44,435 nucleotides of DNA from Gammaproteobacteria bacterium (GTDB taxonomy: Bacteria > Pseudomonadota > Gammaproteobacteria > JAJDOJ01), in assembly GCA_026984215.1 (NCBI GenBank), contig JALSSO010000092.1, positions 1 through 44,435 of the forward strand. Reading direction: 5' to 3'. Positions 16,680 through 26,413 of this stretch are shown piece by piece. Positions within the stretch are counted from its first letter, which is position 1; each line of letters starts with the position of its first letter. The notes below the pieces were generated by a model. That model was not told where the DNA came from. It saw only the letters and a list, made by a program, of their open reading frames with translations, and did not search any database. Both the position numbers and the translations under genes were made by a program.

Positions 16680-18806
16680 ATGTACCGCTTGCCACTGTTC
16701 GCGGGCCTGTTCGTGGTCTTGCTGGTCCTGCTGTTCCTGATGGGGCAGGTCGCGGGCAGCGCCGAGCAGTTCGAGCGGTACTACATCGTGCTGTTGGCGG
16801 CCAACGGGGTGTTCCTCGTGGTGCTGGTGCTGGCCATCGGCGCCAACGCGCTGCGGCTGGTGCGCCGCCTGCTCCAGCATGCGCCGGGCTCGCACCTGAC
16901 GCTGCGCATGACCCTGGCGTTCGTGATTTTCGCCGTGGCCCCGGCGGCGGTGGTCTACGTGTTTTCGCTGCAGATGCTCGAGCGGGGTATCGACAGCTGG
17001 TTCGACGTGCAGGTGGAGGCGGCGCTGGACGACGCCCTGGAGCTCAGCCGTGCCTCGCTGGACCTGATCATGCGCGAATACCTGCAGGACACGGTGCGCG
17101 CGGCGCGGCGGCTGGAGCGCGTGCCCGACAGCGCCGCGGTCCTGGCGCTCAGCGATCTCATGAAGGAGACCGGCGCCACCGAGCTCACCCTGCTCGGGGC
17201 CAACGCCCGAATCATCGCCTCCAGTCGCGACATGGCCGAATCGCTGGTGCCGCGCCTGCCCGGCGAGGCCGTGCTGCGGCTGGTGGCGCAGGGCGAGAGC
17301 TACGTGGGGTTGGATCCGACGCCCGAGGGGTCACTGCGGATTCGTGTGGTGCTCCCCGTGGCCCCTTCCACGGTGAACCCGCAGGCGCGCATTCTCCAGG
17401 CCTTGTATCCGCTGCCTCAGCGCATCGGGCGGCTCACGGAGCGGGTGCAGGAGGCCGTGGGCCGCTACGACCAACTTTCCTATCTGCGCGGCCCGCTCAA
17501 GCAGAGCTTCATGCTGACCCTCTCGTTGGTGTTGCTACTGGCGGTGCTGTTTGCCGCTTGGGCGGCCTTCCAATGGGCGCAGCGCCTGCTGGAACCCATC
17601 CGCGAACTGGCCCGGGGCACGCGCGCCGTGGCCGAAGGCGAGTACGATCAACGCCTGTCGGTGCAGCGGCTGGACGACCTGGGGCTGCTGCTGCAGTCCT
17701 TCAACGAGATGACCGAGCGCCTGGCCGAGGCACGGGAGGCCGCCAAGACCAGCCAGCGGCTCGTGGAACGTCAGCGTGCCTATCTGGAAACGCTGCTGGA
17801 AAATCTCTCCAGCGGTGTGGTGAGTCTGGACCCTCGGGGCCGGCTGCGCACGTTGAACCGTGCCGCGGCGCAGATCCTGGGGGTGGATGCCCCGGAGCGG
17901 CTCATCGGGCGCCCGGCCGAGGAACTGCGTGGCGAGGGGGGGGCCTTCGCCTCGTTCATGGACCAGTTGCTGGAGAACCTGCGCGAGGCGGACGAGGAGT
18001 GCCACATGCAGCTTACGCTCCAAGGCGAGAAGGGCCGTAAGATCCTGATGTGTCATGGGGTGCGCCTGCCCACTGGAGGGCAGGTGATCGTCTTCGACGA
18101 TGTCACGGCCCTGATCCAGGCCCAGCGTGATGCCGCCTGGGCGGAGGTGGCGCGACGCCTGGCCCACGAGATCAAGAATCCGCTCACGCCCATCCAGCTC
18201 TCCGCCGAACGGCTGCGGCGCAAGCTGCTGGACCGGCTGGACGAGGACGAGGGGCGTATCCTGGACCGGGCGACCCAGACCATCGTGGCCCAGGTCGAGG
18301 CCATGAAGGCCATGGTCAATGCCTTCGGGGAGTATGCCCGCCGGCCGCGCGGGAAGGTCCGCGCCGTGGACGTGAACCAGCTGGTGCGCGACGTGGCCGA
18401 GCTGTACCGGGCCAATGCGGCCCGCGCGCGGGTGGAGTTGGAACTGGCCCCGGACTTGCCCGCGGTGCAGGCGGACCCGGACCGGCTCCGTCAGGTGCTC
18501 CACAATCTGTTCAACAACGCCCTCGAGGCGCTGGGCGAGCGCGACGGCGGGGTGGTTCGCGTACACACCGCCGTGGTGGAGGAGGGCGGGCTGGTGGAAG
18601 TGGCGGTGGCCGACAACGGCCCCGGGATTCCGGAGGAGATGCTGGACCGCTTGTTCGAACCTTATGTCACCAGCAAGAGCCGCGGCACGGGGCTGGGCCT
18701 GGCGATCGTCAAGAAGATCGTGGAAGAGCATGGCGGCACGGTCTGGGCCGAGAACCTGCCGCAGGGCGGAGCGCGGCTCGTGATCCGCCTGCCGGCCGCC
18801 CGCTGA
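16680..18806 (+). CDS. ntrY: Membrane sensor histidine kinase NtrY
   Basis: 708 residues. Three N-terminal membrane segments (about 5-21, 34-60, 75-97), a sensory region, a fourth segment (about 277-300), HAMP (about 301-353), PAS (about 365-480), then the kinase core with H496 in RRLAHEIKNPLTPIQLSAERLRR, NNALEAL, DNGPGIP and GTGLGLA. This is the classic NtrY layout. NtrY/NtrX systems respond to nitrogen status, redox or envelope state in different proteobacteria; the signal here is unknown. The frame can be extended to a TTG at 16626 inside DUF4390, but ATG 16680 gives the canonical start. ntrX follows after 30 bp. Confidence 0.95.
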   Translation: MYRLPLFAGLFVVLLVLLFLMGQVAGSAEQFERYYIVLLAANGVFLVVLVLAIGANALRLVRRLLQHAPGSHLTLRMTLAFVIFAVAPAAVVYVFSLQMLERGIDSWFDVQVEAALDDALELSRASLDLIMREYLQDTVRAARRLERVPDSAAVLALSDLMKETGATELTLLGANARIIASSRDMAESLVPRLPGEAVLRLVAQGESYVGLDPTPEGSLRIRVVLPVAPSTVNPQARILQALYPLPQRIGRLTERVQEAVGRYDQLSYLRGPLKQSFMLTLSLVLLLAVLFAAWAAFQWAQRLLEPIRELARGTRAVAEGEYDQRLSVQRLDDLGLLLQSFNEMTERLAEAREAAKTSQRLVERQRAYLETLLENLSSGVVSLDPRGRLRTLNRAAAQILGVDAPERLIGRPAEELRGEGGAFASFMDQLLENLREADEECHMQLTLQGEKGRKILMCHGVRLPTGGQVIVFDDVTALIQAQRDAAWAEVARRLAHEIKNPLTPIQLSAERLRRKLLDRLDEDEGRILDRATQTIVAQVEAMKAMVNAFGEYARRPRGKVRAVDVNQLVRDVAELYRANAARARVELELAPDLPAVQADPDRLRQVLHNLFNNALEALGERDGGVVRVHTAVVEEGGLVEVAVADNGPGIPEEMLDRLFEPYVTSKSRGTGLGLAIVKKIVEEHGGTVWAENLPQGGARLVIRLPAAR

Positions 18807-18836
18807 CCAAGCCATATTGACTTCGGAGTAGGAACC

Positions 18837-20213
18837 ATGACAGGGAAACACATTCTGGTCGTCGACGATGAACCCGACATCCGGGAGATCGTCAAGGACA
18901 TCCTGGAGGACGAAGGCTACGAGGTGTCCACCGCCAGCAACGCGGCCGAGGCCCGGGAGCGCCGGCGTCAGCGCAAGCCGGATCTCATCCTGCTCGACAT
19001 CTGGATGCCGGACCTGGACGGGATCAGCCTGCTCAAGGAGTGGAAACAGGCCGGCGGGCTGCCCGGTCCCGTGGTGATCATGTCGGGCCACGGCACCGTG
19101 GAGACGGCGGTGGAGGCGACCCGGCTCGGGGCCTACGACTTCATCGAAAAGCCGCTCACCACCGCCAAGCTCCTGCTCACCGTCAAGCGCGCCCTGGAGG
19201 CCGAACAGCTCGCCCGCGAGAACGTGGGGCTGCGCCAGCAGGCGGTGATCGTCTCCGAGCCGGTGGGCTCGAGCCCGGTGATGCAGGCCCTGCGGGACCA
19301 GGCCCGCCGGGTGGCGCAGCACGACACCTGGGTGCTGATCACCGGCGAGCCGGGCGCTGGCAAGGAGACGCTGGGCCGGTACATCCACAGCCTGAGCAAT
19401 CGGCGCGAGGGCCCGTTCGTGGCGGTCAACGCGGCCCTGCTGAGCCGCGAGGACGCGGCCGTGGAGTTGTTCGGCAGCGAGGACGGGGAGACCATCCATT
19501 ACGGGCTGCTGGAGCAGGCCAACGGCGGGACCCTGTTCCTGGACGAGGTCACGGACATGGACATGCAGGCGCAGGGACGGCTGTTGAGCGCGCTGGAGGG
19601 CGAGCGGTTCACGCGCATGGGAGGCAGGGAGCCGGTGGAGGTGGACGTGCGGGTGATCGCCGCCACCCAGGCCGACTTGCGGGCCGAGGTGGAGGCGGGC
19701 CGTTTCCGCGACGACTTGTTCCATCGGCTCAACGTCGTCCCACTGCACGTGCCCCCACTGCGCGAGCACGCCGAGGACGTGCCGGAGCTGCTGGCCTTCT
19801 ACGTGGACTACTACAACACCCACGAGGGGCTGCCCTACCGCCACTTCTCCATCGCGGCCCAGAATCGCCTCCTGCACTACCACTGGCCCGGCAACGTGCT
19901 GGAGCTGCGCAACCTGGTGCAGCGCCTGCTGATCCTCGGCACGGAGGAGGAGATCAGCGCGGAGGAGGTGGAGGGGGCGCTGGCACCGCCGCCGCCCTCG
20001 GGCGTCCAGCCGCCGGCGCCGCCGGGGACCGAGTCTTGGTTCGAACTGCCCATGCGCGAGGCGCGCGAGGCCTTCGAGCGGGCCTATCTCCAGCACCACC
20101 TCCAGAAGGCCCAGGGCAGCGTGACACGGCTGTCCGAACAAGTGGGCATGGAGCGCACGCACCTCTACCGCAAGTTGCGCTCTCTAGGCATCAATCCGAA
20201 GGACATGCAGTGA
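18837..20213 (+). CDS. ntrX: Response regulator NtrX (REC-AAA-Fis HTH) without GAFTGA
   Basis: 458 residues. Receiver (acceptor D54, K105), AAA+ domain with Walker A GEPGAGKE (170-177) and Walker [10 protein letters not shown] (230-238), C-terminal Fis-type helix-turn-helix ([19 protein letters not shown]). In sigma54 activators ELFGxxxGAFTGA follows the Walker A region; here [18 protein letters not shown] runs straight on, so the sigma54-contacting GAFTGA loop is missing. Such NtrX proteins are thought to regulate sigma70 promoters instead. A good ribosome site (AGGA) precedes ATG 18837. Cognate partner of NtrY; trkA starts 19 bp later, linking K+ uptake to the same transcript. Confidence 0.95.
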   Translation: MTGKHILVVDDEPDIREIVKDILEDEGYEVSTASNAAEARERRRQRKPDLILLDIWMPDLDGISLLKEWKQAGGLPGPVVIMSGHGTVETAVEATRLGAYDFIEKPLTTAKLLLTVKRALEAEQLARENVGLRQQAVIVSEPVGSSPVMQALRDQARRVAQHDTWVLITGEPGAGKETLGRYIHSLSNRREGPFVAVNAALLSREDAAVELFGSEDGETIHYGLLEQANGGTLFLDEVTDMDMQAQGRLLSALEGERFTRMGGREPVEVDVRVIAATQADLRAEVEAGRFRDDLFHRLNVVPLHVPPLREHAEDVPELLAFYVDYYNTHEGLPYRHFSIAAQNRLLHYHWPGNVLELRNLVQRLLILGTEEEISAEEVEGALAPPPPSGVQPPAPPGTESWFELPMREAREAFERAYLQHHLQKAQGSVTRLSEQVGMERTHLYRKLRSLGINPKDMQ

Positions 20214-20232
20214 ACACGGGTGGGCCGCCGGC

Positions 20233-21606
20233 ATGAAGATCATCATCCTGGGCGCGGGCAGGGTGGGCAGCTCCCTGGCCGAACACCTGGCCCGCGAGGA
20301 CGTGGGCATCACCGTGGTGGACATGCGGCCCGAGATCCTGCACGAGCTGCAGGACCGGCTCGACATCCGCACCGTGCAAGGCCGGGGTTCGCACCCCAAC
20401 ATCCTGGAACAGGCCGGCGCTGCGGACGCCGACATGATCATCGCCGTGACCAACAGCGACGAGACCAACATGGTCGCCTGCCAGGTGGCCTACACCCTGT
20501 TCCATACCCCGCGCAAGATCGCCCGGGTGCGCGCCACCGAATACCTGACCTATCCCAAGCTCTTCATGCAGGAGGCGATGCCCATCGACGAGCTGATCAG
20601 CCCGGAGCTGCTCGTCAAGCAGTACATCCAGCGGCTGATCGAGCACCCCGGGGCGCTGCAGGTGCTGGACTTCGCCGATGGCAAGGTGCAGCTGGTGGCC
20701 GTGCGCGCCTATTACGGCGGGCCGCTGGTGGGCCATGAGCTGCGCACCCTGGAGGAGCACGTGCCGGGGATCCAGGTTCGCGTGGCGGCCATCTTCCGCA
20801 AGGGGCGGGCCATCGTGCCCGACGGGCACACGGTCATCGAACCCGACGACGAGGTGTTCTTCGTGGCCTCGGAGAAGAACATCGAGCGCGTGACCGGGGA
20901 GCTGCGCGCCCTGGACAAGCCCTACCGGCGCATCATCCTGGCCGGCGGGGGCAATATCGGGATGCATCTGGCACGGTCCCTGGAGTCGCGGTTCCAGGTC
21001 AAGGTCATCGAACGGGATCCACGCCGGGCCAAGTATCTCTCGGAGGTGCTGCAAAAGACCATCGTCCTGGAGGGCGATGCCGCCGACGAGGAGCTGCTGG
21101 TGGAGGAGAATGTCGAGTACACGGACGTCTTCTGTGCGCTCACCAACGACGACGAGGCCAACATCCTCTCGGCCATGCTGGCCAAGCGGCTGGGTGCGCG
21201 CAAGGTCATGTCCCTGATCAACCGTCCCAGCTACGTGGACCTGGTGGAGAGCAGCCTCGTCGACATCGCCATCTCCCCGCAGCAGGTGACCATCGGCAGG
21301 CTGCTCACCCAGGTGCGCCGCGGCGACGTGGTGGCGGTGCACTCGCTGCGCCGTGGGGCCGCCGAGGCCCTGGAGGCCGTGGCCCACGGCGATCGGCACA
21401 CCTCCAAGGTGGTGGGCCGGCGCGTGGAGGAGATCCCGCTGCCGCCCGGCACCACCATCGACGCGATCGTGCGCGGCGACGAGGTGATCATCGCCCACCA
21501 CGACACGGTCATCGAACCGAACGATCACGTGATCATGTTCCTCATGGACAAGCGTCACATCGCCGACGTGGAGCGTCTGTTCCAGGTGGGCATCATGTTC
21601 ATCTGA
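20233..21606 (+). CDS. trkA: Trk K+ uptake regulatory protein TrkA
   Basis: 457 residues: two tandem RCK units, each an NAD-binding Rossmann lobe (first [13 protein letters not shown], second [17 protein letters not shown]) followed by an RCK_C lobe. It forms the cytosolic gating ring on TrkH and binds NAD(H)/ATP. Start ATG 20233, 19 bp after ntrX; trkH starts 16 bp after its stop. The rsmB-(ntrYX)-trkA order is common in gammaproteobacteria; having trkH directly after it completes the transporter. Confidence 0.97.
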   Translation: MKIIILGAGRVGSSLAEHLAREDVGITVVDMRPEILHELQDRLDIRTVQGRGSHPNILEQAGAADADMIIAVTNSDETNMVACQVAYTLFHTPRKIARVRATEYLTYPKLFMQEAMPIDELISPELLVKQYIQRLIEHPGALQVLDFADGKVQLVAVRAYYGGPLVGHELRTLEEHVPGIQVRVAAIFRKGRAIVPDGHTVIEPDDEVFFVASEKNIERVTGELRALDKPYRRIILAGGGNIGMHLARSLESRFQVKVIERDPRRAKYLSEVLQKTIVLEGDAADEELLVEENVEYTDVFCALTNDDEANILSAMLAKRLGARKVMSLINRPSYVDLVESSLVDIAISPQQVTIGRLLTQVRRGDVVAVHSLRRGAAEALEAVAHGDRHTSKVVGRRVEEIPLPPGTTIDAIVRGDEVIIAHHDTVIEPNDHVIMFLMDKRHIADVERLFQVGIMFI

Positions 21607-21622
21607 GCGGACTGGCGGTCCG

Positions 21623-23074
21623 ATGCAGATCCTGGTGATCCAGAAGGTGCTGGGCCTGCTGCTCATGGTCTTCAGCACCACGATGCTGCCGCCCGCGCTG
21701 GTGGGGTGGCTCTACGGGGATGGAGCCGTCCGGCCGTTCCTGATCGGTTTCGGGCTCACCCTGGCCACCGGAGTGCTCCTCTGGTTGCCGGTGGCGGTGG
21801 TGGACCGCGACCTGCGCCGGCGTGACGGCTTCGTAATCGTGGTGTTGTTCTGGGCGGTGCTGGGGCTGTTCGGCGCGTTGCCCCTATTGCTGGCGCAGAC
21901 GCCCTCGGTGGAACTGACCGACGCGGCCTTCGAGTCCATCTCGGCGCTCACCACGACCGGGGCCACGGTGCTCGTGGGGCTGGACGAGATGCCGCGTTCC
22001 ATCCTGTTCTATCGCCAATGGCTGCAGTGGTTGGGGGGCATGGGCATCATCGTGCTCGCGGTGGCCGTGCTCCCCATGCTGGGCGTGGGCGGCATGCAGC
22101 TCTATCGTGCCGAGACGCCGGGTCCGGTCAAGGACACCAAGCTCACGCCGCGCATCGCGGAGACGGCCAAGGCCCTGTGGTACATCTATCTCGGGCTCAC
22201 GGTGGCCTGCGCCGTGGCCTATTGGGCGGCGGGGATGAACGTCTTCGATGCCGTGACCCATGCCTTTTCCACGGTGGCCATCGGCGGCTTCTCCACGCAC
22301 GACGCCAGCATGGGATATTTCGACAGCGCGCTGATCGAGGCGGTGGCCGTGGCCTTCATGCTGATTTCGGGGATCAATTTCGCCCTGCATTTCACCGCCT
22401 GGCACAAACAATCGCTGCGGGCCTACTGGCTGGACGCGGAGGTGCGCACCTACCTGACCGTGCTGTTCCTGGTCTCGGCCGTTGGGGCCGGCTATCTGTA
22501 CTGGACCGGCACCTTCGAGTCTTTCGGCAGCGCCCTGCACCATGGCATCTTTCAGGCCGTGTCCATCGGAACCACCGCCGGCTTCACCACCGCCGACTAC
22601 GCCCACTGGCCGGGATTCCTGCCCGTGCTGTTGCTGTTCGTGAGCTTCATCGGCGGTTGCGCCGGCTCCACCGGGGGGGGCATCAAAGTGATCCGCTTCC
22701 TGCTCCTGCTCAAGCAGGGGGTGCGGGAGCTGCGCCGGCTGGTGCATCCCAACGCCCACATCGCGGTCAAGATCGGCACCAAGGCCCTGGACAACCGGGT
22801 GGTGGATGCAGTGTGGGGGTTTTTCGCCACCTATGTGGCGATCTATGCCGTGCTGCTGCTGATCCTCATGGCCACGGGGCTGGACCAGGTCACGGCCTTC
22901 TCCGCGGTGGCCGCCTCCCTCAACAACCTGGGGCCGGGACTCGGCGAGGTGGGGGCCAATTACGCGGGGCTGAGCGATACCGCCAAATGGGTGCTGTGTC
23001 TGGCCATGTTGCTGGGGCGGCTGGAGATCTTCACCTTCCTGGTGTTGCTCACCCCGGACTTCTGGCGGCGCTGA
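21623..23074 (+). CDS. trkH: Trk K+ transporter membrane subunit TrkH
   Basis: 483 residues, about ten membrane helices plus pore re-entrant loops. The four selectivity-filter segments are recognisable: TTTGATVL, STVAIGGFST, IGTTAGFTT and NNLGPGLG. An invariant GGCAGSTGGGIKVIR loop follows the third pore domain. Located in the inner membrane, gated by TrkA encoded just upstream. Start ATG 21623 gives the usual N-terminus. The stop lies 3 bp before the methyltransferase ATG. Confidence 0.97.
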   Translation: MQILVIQKVLGLLLMVFSTTMLPPALVGWLYGDGAVRPFLIGFGLTLATGVLLWLPVAVVDRDLRRRDGFVIVVLFWAVLGLFGALPLLLAQTPSVELTDAAFESISALTTTGATVLVGLDEMPRSILFYRQWLQWLGGMGIIVLAVAVLPMLGVGGMQLYRAETPGPVKDTKLTPRIAETAKALWYIYLGLTVACAVAYWAAGMNVFDAVTHAFSTVAIGGFSTHDASMGYFDSALIEAVAVAFMLISGINFALHFTAWHKQSLRAYWLDAEVRTYLTVLFLVSAVGAGYLYWTGTFESFGSALHHGIFQAVSIGTTAGFTTADYAHWPGFLPVLLLFVSFIGGCAGSTGGGIKVIRFLLLLKQGVRELRRLVHPNAHIAVKIGTKALDNRVVDAVWGFFATYVAIYAVLLLILMATGLDQVTAFSAVAASLNNLGPGLGEVGANYAGLSDTAKWVLCLAMLLGRLEIFTFLVLLTPDFWRR

Positions 23075-23077
23075 ACG

Positions 23078-23659
23078 ATGCAGGATCGGCACGCCCACTG
23101 GGAAGAGCGTTGGCGGCGGGTGTCGGGCGGGGCGGTCCCCGATCCGGCCCGGGTCCTCGCAGAGAATCTGCACCTGCTGCCTGCTCGCGGCCGGGCTCTG
23201 GATCTGGCCTGCGGGCTGGCCGGCAACGCCTTCGCCCTGGCGGCCCACGGGCTGGAGACCCATGCCTGGGACTGGAGCGAGGCCGCCATCGCACGGGTGC
23301 GCGGGGCCGTGCAAGGGGGTGCACCGGCGGTGCGCGCCGCGGTGCGCGACGTGGTGGCCCAGCCCCCGGAGCCCGACGCCTTCGACGTGATCGTGGTGGC
23401 CCACTTCCTGGACCGGACCCTCATGCCCCGGCTGGAGGCGGCCCTTCGCCCCGGCGGACTGCTCTTCTATCAGACCTTTGTGCGCGAGGCGGTCGGTGAG
23501 CGCGGCCCCAGCCGGCCCGAGTACCGGCTGGGACCCAACGAACTGCTGGCGCTGCTGCCGGCGCTGCGGCTGGTGGTGTACCGCGAGGAGGGCCGCATCG
23601 GCGATCTTTCGCGGGGGTTCCGGGACGAGGTCCTCTATGTCGGACGGCGTCCCGATTGA
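23078..23659 (+). CDS. Class I SAM-dependent methyltransferase
   Basis: 193 residues, single domain. Motif I LDLACGLAGNAFALAAHG, acidic motif II WDWSE and motif IV FDVIVVAHFLDRTLMPRL, followed by a LRPGGLLFYQTF strand typical of small class I methyltransferases of the TehB/UbiE-like type. The substrate cannot be read from the sequence. It is 3 bp behind trkH, so it is almost surely translated from the same message; similar small methyltransferases follow trkH in related genomes by my recollection. No signal peptide or membrane segment. Confidence 0.85.
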   Translation: MQDRHAHWEERWRRVSGGAVPDPARVLAENLHLLPARGRALDLACGLAGNAFALAAHGLETHAWDWSEAAIARVRGAVQGGAPAVRAAVRDVVAQPPEPDAFDVIVVAHFLDRTLMPRLEAALRPGGLLFYQTFVREAVGERGPSRPEYRLGPNELLALLPALRLVVYREEGRIGDLSRGFRDEVLYVGRRPD

Positions 23660-23795
23660 CCGCCATCTGTGGGGGGTGTGCCTGATTCCAGTCAACCCAC
23701 GGCTTGTCAGCTCCCCCGCGAACATGTGATTATCGGGCCGCGCCTCGTATACTCAGGGACAAAAGGCGCCGGCAGTTCATCAGGAAAGAAGCGGT

Positions 23796-23804
23796 TGCTA
23801 ATAT
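23796..23804 (+). promoter_or_regulatory. Candidate extended -10 promoter of the MoxR operon
   Basis: TGCTAATAT matches an extended -10 (TGn plus TAATAT) in the 272-bp gap before moxR, with a weak -35 (TTCATC) 17 bp upstream. A second TATACT (23748-23753) lies further up without a -35. The rest of this gap holds no gene that I can support. Confidence 0.35.
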
Positions 23805-23916
23805 TTCACGTCGTCTCACCCAGGCGTCCCGGCGGGGCCGCCCCGCCATCCCTCCGAACCGCACGGCGCCGCCGCCGGCCGCAAACGTTTCCGGAACAGA
23901 CGAGCCCACTGGCTGA

Positions 23917-23948
23917 TCAGGAATCGATCTAATGCCCTCAGGAATCGA
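23917..23948 (+). repeat. 11-bp direct repeat flanking the moxR start
   Basis: TCAGGAATCGA occurs at 23917-23927 and again at 23938-23948. Each copy carries an AGGA ribosome-site core and is followed by an ATG (23932 and 23956) in the same frame. This gives two possible translation starts for moxR, 8 codons apart. It probably arose by a short tandem duplication. Confidence 0.6.
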
Positions 23949-24930
23949 ACCCGTAATGAAACCGAGCATCCAGGTGGATGCGAGCTGCCTCGAACCCATA
24001 CGCAGGCACCTGGCCTCGCGCATCATCGGCCAGCAGAACCTGGTCGACAGCATCCTCGTGACCCTGCTCAGCGACGGTCACCTGCTCGTCGAGGGGCTGC
24101 CCGGATTGGCCAAGACCACCGCCATCAAGGCCATGGCCGAGGCCATCGAGGGGGACTACCATCGGATCCAGTTCACGCCCGATCTGCTCCCCTCCGATCT
24201 GGTGGGCACCGACATCTACCGCGAGGACCGGGCCGAATTCGAGTTCCGCCCGGGACCCATCTTCCACAACATCCTGCTGGCCGACGAGGTCAACCGGGCC
24301 CCGGCCAAGGTACAGTCGGCGTTGTTGGAGGCCATGGCCGAGCGGCAGGTGACCGTGGGCCAGAAGACCTATCCGCTGCCCCGGCTGTTCATGGTGCTGG
24401 CGACCCAGAACCCCATCGAGCAGGAAGGAACCTACCACCTGCCCGAGGCCCAGCTCGACCGATTCCTGATGCACGTCATCGTGGGCTATCCGTCCAAGGA
24501 GGAGGAACTGAAGATCCTGGAGCTGGACAGCCGCCAGCAACGCGAGCCGCCCAGCCCGCCGGCCCAGGTGGTCTCCCAGCAGACCCTGTTCGCCGCCCGC
24601 GAGGCGGTGGCGGAGGTGTATCTCGACCGGCGACTGCAGCACTACATCGTGGATCTGGTCCACGCCAGCCGCACGCCGGAGCATTTCGACGCCGACCTGG
24701 CCCGCTGGTTGCGCTTCGGCGCCTCGCCGCGCGCCACGCTGGCCCTGGCCCGTTGCGCCCGGGCGCGGGCCTGGCTGGAGGGCGAGGACTATGTCTCGCC
24801 GGAGCATGTGCAGGCCATGGCCCCGCAGATCCTGCGCCATCGGCTGCTGTTGAGTTTCGAGGGGGAGGCCGAGGGGATCACGGCCGACGACGTGATCGCG
24901 CGCCTGATCCAGGTGGTGGCGGTTCCTTGA
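23932..24930 (+). CDS. MoxR family AAA+ ATPase
   Basis: 332 residues. A chaperone-like ATPase that typically helps mature or assemble vWA-domain partners encoded next to it. Walker A is GLPGLAKT, Walker B LLADEVNRAP, sensor 1 ATQNPIEQEGTYHLPEAQLDRF; the C-terminal AAA lid follows. ATG 23932 has AGGA 10 nt upstream; ATG 23956 is an alternative with a duplicated site. First gene of a seven-gene operon (MoxR, DUF58, DUF4381, vWA, vWA, TPR, BatD). Its stop overlaps the TTG start of the DUF58 gene. Client complex and cellular role of this operon are not settled; envelope stress and aerotolerance roles are reported for relatives. Confidence 0.95.
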   Translation: MPSGIEPVMKPSIQVDASCLEPIRRHLASRIIGQQNLVDSILVTLLSDGHLLVEGLPGLAKTTAIKAMAEAIEGDYHRIQFTPDLLPSDLVGTDIYREDRAEFEFRPGPIFHNILLADEVNRAPAKVQSALLEAMAERQVTVGQKTYPLPRLFMVLATQNPIEQEGTYHLPEAQLDRFLMHVIVGYPSKEEELKILELDSRQQREPPSPPAQVVSQQTLFAAREAVAEVYLDRRLQHYIVDLVHASRTPEHFDADLARWLRFGASPRATLALARCARARAWLEGEDYVSPEHVQAMAPQILRHRLLLSFEGEAEGITADDVIARLIQVVAVP

Positions 24931-25874
24931 GCGCGACGTCGACCACGGCCGCGCCGGGCATCCGCCCCCGCCTGGACGATCTGATCGAGCTGCGCCACCA
25001 GGCGGTGGCGCTGGGTGTGGCCTCGCGCCATCTGGTGAACACTTCCTTCAGCGGGTTGTATGCCTCGGTCTTCCGGGGCATGGGGCTCGAGTACGAGGAG
25101 GCGCGGGAGTATCGTCCGGGCGACGACATCCGGCAGATGGACTGGAAGGTGACCGCGCGCTCGCGCCGCCCGCACGTGAAGGTCTATCGGGAGGAGCGCG
25201 AGCGCGAGGTGGTGCTCTGCGTGGACACGGGACCCCACATGCAGTTCGGCACCCGCGGCACGTTCAAGTCGGTGCAGGCGGCCCGGGCCGCGGCCCTGCT
25301 CGGCTGGGCCGCCAACCGCAACCACGACCGCGTGGGCGGGCTGGTGCTGGGCACGGGCGGCCGCGAGGGAGTGGCCTACTACCGCCCCACGCGCGGGCGC
25401 CGCAGCCTCTGGCGCCTGCTCCACGGGCTGTCGGCCGAACCCGACGCCGAGGGGGGGCGTTACCCGCTGGACCAGGCGCTCAAGATGCTGGACCGCGCCG
25501 TGGCCACCGGGTCGGTGATTTTCGTCATCGCGGACTTCAATTTCGATCCCCAGCCCCTAGAGATCCCCCTCGGACGTCTGCGGCAGCGCCATTCGGTGGT
25601 ACTGATCCCCGTGGACGATCCGCGCGAGCGTGAACTTCCCCCCATGGGGCGTGTCGTATTTCGTGGGCCCCGCGGCGAGAAGATCGAGGTGGACACCGAC
25701 GACGCCGAGGCCCGCGCCGCCTACGCCGAACGCTGGCGGCGCACCCGCCAAGCCTTGCTCAACATGGCCGGTAGCCTGGGTCTGGCGGTGATTCCCATCG
25801 ACACCGGCGAAGATGTGCACCGCTCGCTGCAGCGTGGTATGGAGCAGCTCAACCGGATGCATCGCACGCAATGA
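24927..25874 (+). CDS. DUF58 protein of the MoxR operon
   Basis: 315 residues. The DUF58 signature YRPGDDIRQMDWKVTARSR is intact (about residues 67-85), followed by a vWA-like fold (VVLCVDTGPHM, VIFVIADFNFD). No membrane segment, so cytosolic or peripheral. The frame runs back to 24753 inside moxR, but a TTG at 24927 overlaps the moxR TGA as TTGA and gives a typical length, so I take it as the start. The stop overlaps the next ATG as ATGA. DUF58 proteins always travel with MoxR and are likely direct partners; biochemical function unknown. Confidence 0.92.
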   Translation: MSATSTTAAPGIRPRLDDLIELRHQAVALGVASRHLVNTSFSGLYASVFRGMGLEYEEAREYRPGDDIRQMDWKVTARSRRPHVKVYREEREREVVLCVDTGPHMQFGTRGTFKSVQAARAAALLGWAANRNHDRVGGLVLGTGGREGVAYYRPTRGRRSLWRLLHGLSAEPDAEGGRYPLDQALKMLDRAVATGSVIFVIADFNFDPQPLEIPLGRLRQRHSVVLIPVDDPRERELPPMGRVVFRGPRGEKIEVDTDDAEARAAYAERWRRTRQALLNMAGSLGLAVIPIDTGEDVHRSLQRGMEQLNRMHRTQ

Positions 25875-26413
25875 TCCGCAACGTCGAAAGCTACCTCGCC
25901 GACATCCGGGACCTCGATCCCATAGGCTGGTGGCCCCCGGCCGTGGGTTGGTGGCTGGCCGCCATGGCCGGTATCGCGTTGGCCGGGCTGCTCTGGTGGT
26001 GGATCCGCACGCCCTTCCGCTTCGGCAGTTGGCGCTGGGATGCCCGCCGCCGGCTGCGTAGTCTGAGCCGGCGCTTGCGGGGGCAGCCCGTCAAACAGAG
26101 CGCGCAGGAGCTCTCGGAGCTGTTGCGCCGCATCGCCATCGCCCGCTGTGGGCGGCCCGCCTGCGCCGGGCTCACCGGCCGGGCATGGCTCCAATGGTTG
26201 AGCGAGCACGACCCCAAGGGTTTCGATTGGGTGGAGGCGGGCCAGATCCTGATCCGCCTCCCCTACGCCCCGGAGGACCCCAATGTGGGAACGAGTCACC
26301 TGCGCCGGCTCGTTCGGGCCGCGGAGGCCTGGATCGTGGCCGAACCGGGCGCCTGCGCCCGGCCAGCCGTCGGGGCCGCAAAGACTGGAGAGGACGTTCC
26401 GGAGGCCGCCTGA
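25871..26413 (+). CDS. DUF4381 single-pass membrane protein
   Basis: 180 residues. A short N-terminal segment containing DPIGWWPPAVGWW, a single transmembrane helix (about 20-44), then a basic cytosolic domain. This is the standard form of the DUF4381 member of MoxR operons; function unknown. Start ATG overlaps the DUF58 stop (ATGA), and its own stop shares one base with the next ATG. Probably a membrane anchor or adaptor for the vWA proteins. Confidence 0.9.
   Translation: MIRNVESYLADIRDLDPIGWWPPAVGWWLAAMAGIALAGLLWWWIRTPFRFGSWRWDARRRLRSLSRRLRGQPVKQSAQELSELLRRIAIARCGRPACAGLTGRAWLQWLSEHDPKGFDWVEAGQILIRLPYAPEDPNVGTSHLRRLVRAAEAWIVAEPGACARPAVGAAKTGEDVPEAA

Noticed and set aside
17535-20162. Long minus-strand open frame (875 codons) across ntrY and ntrX
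   Set aside because: Shadow frame of GC-rich coding DNA; composition rich in His/Gln/Leu/Gly with no domain, and both sense genes are unambiguous.
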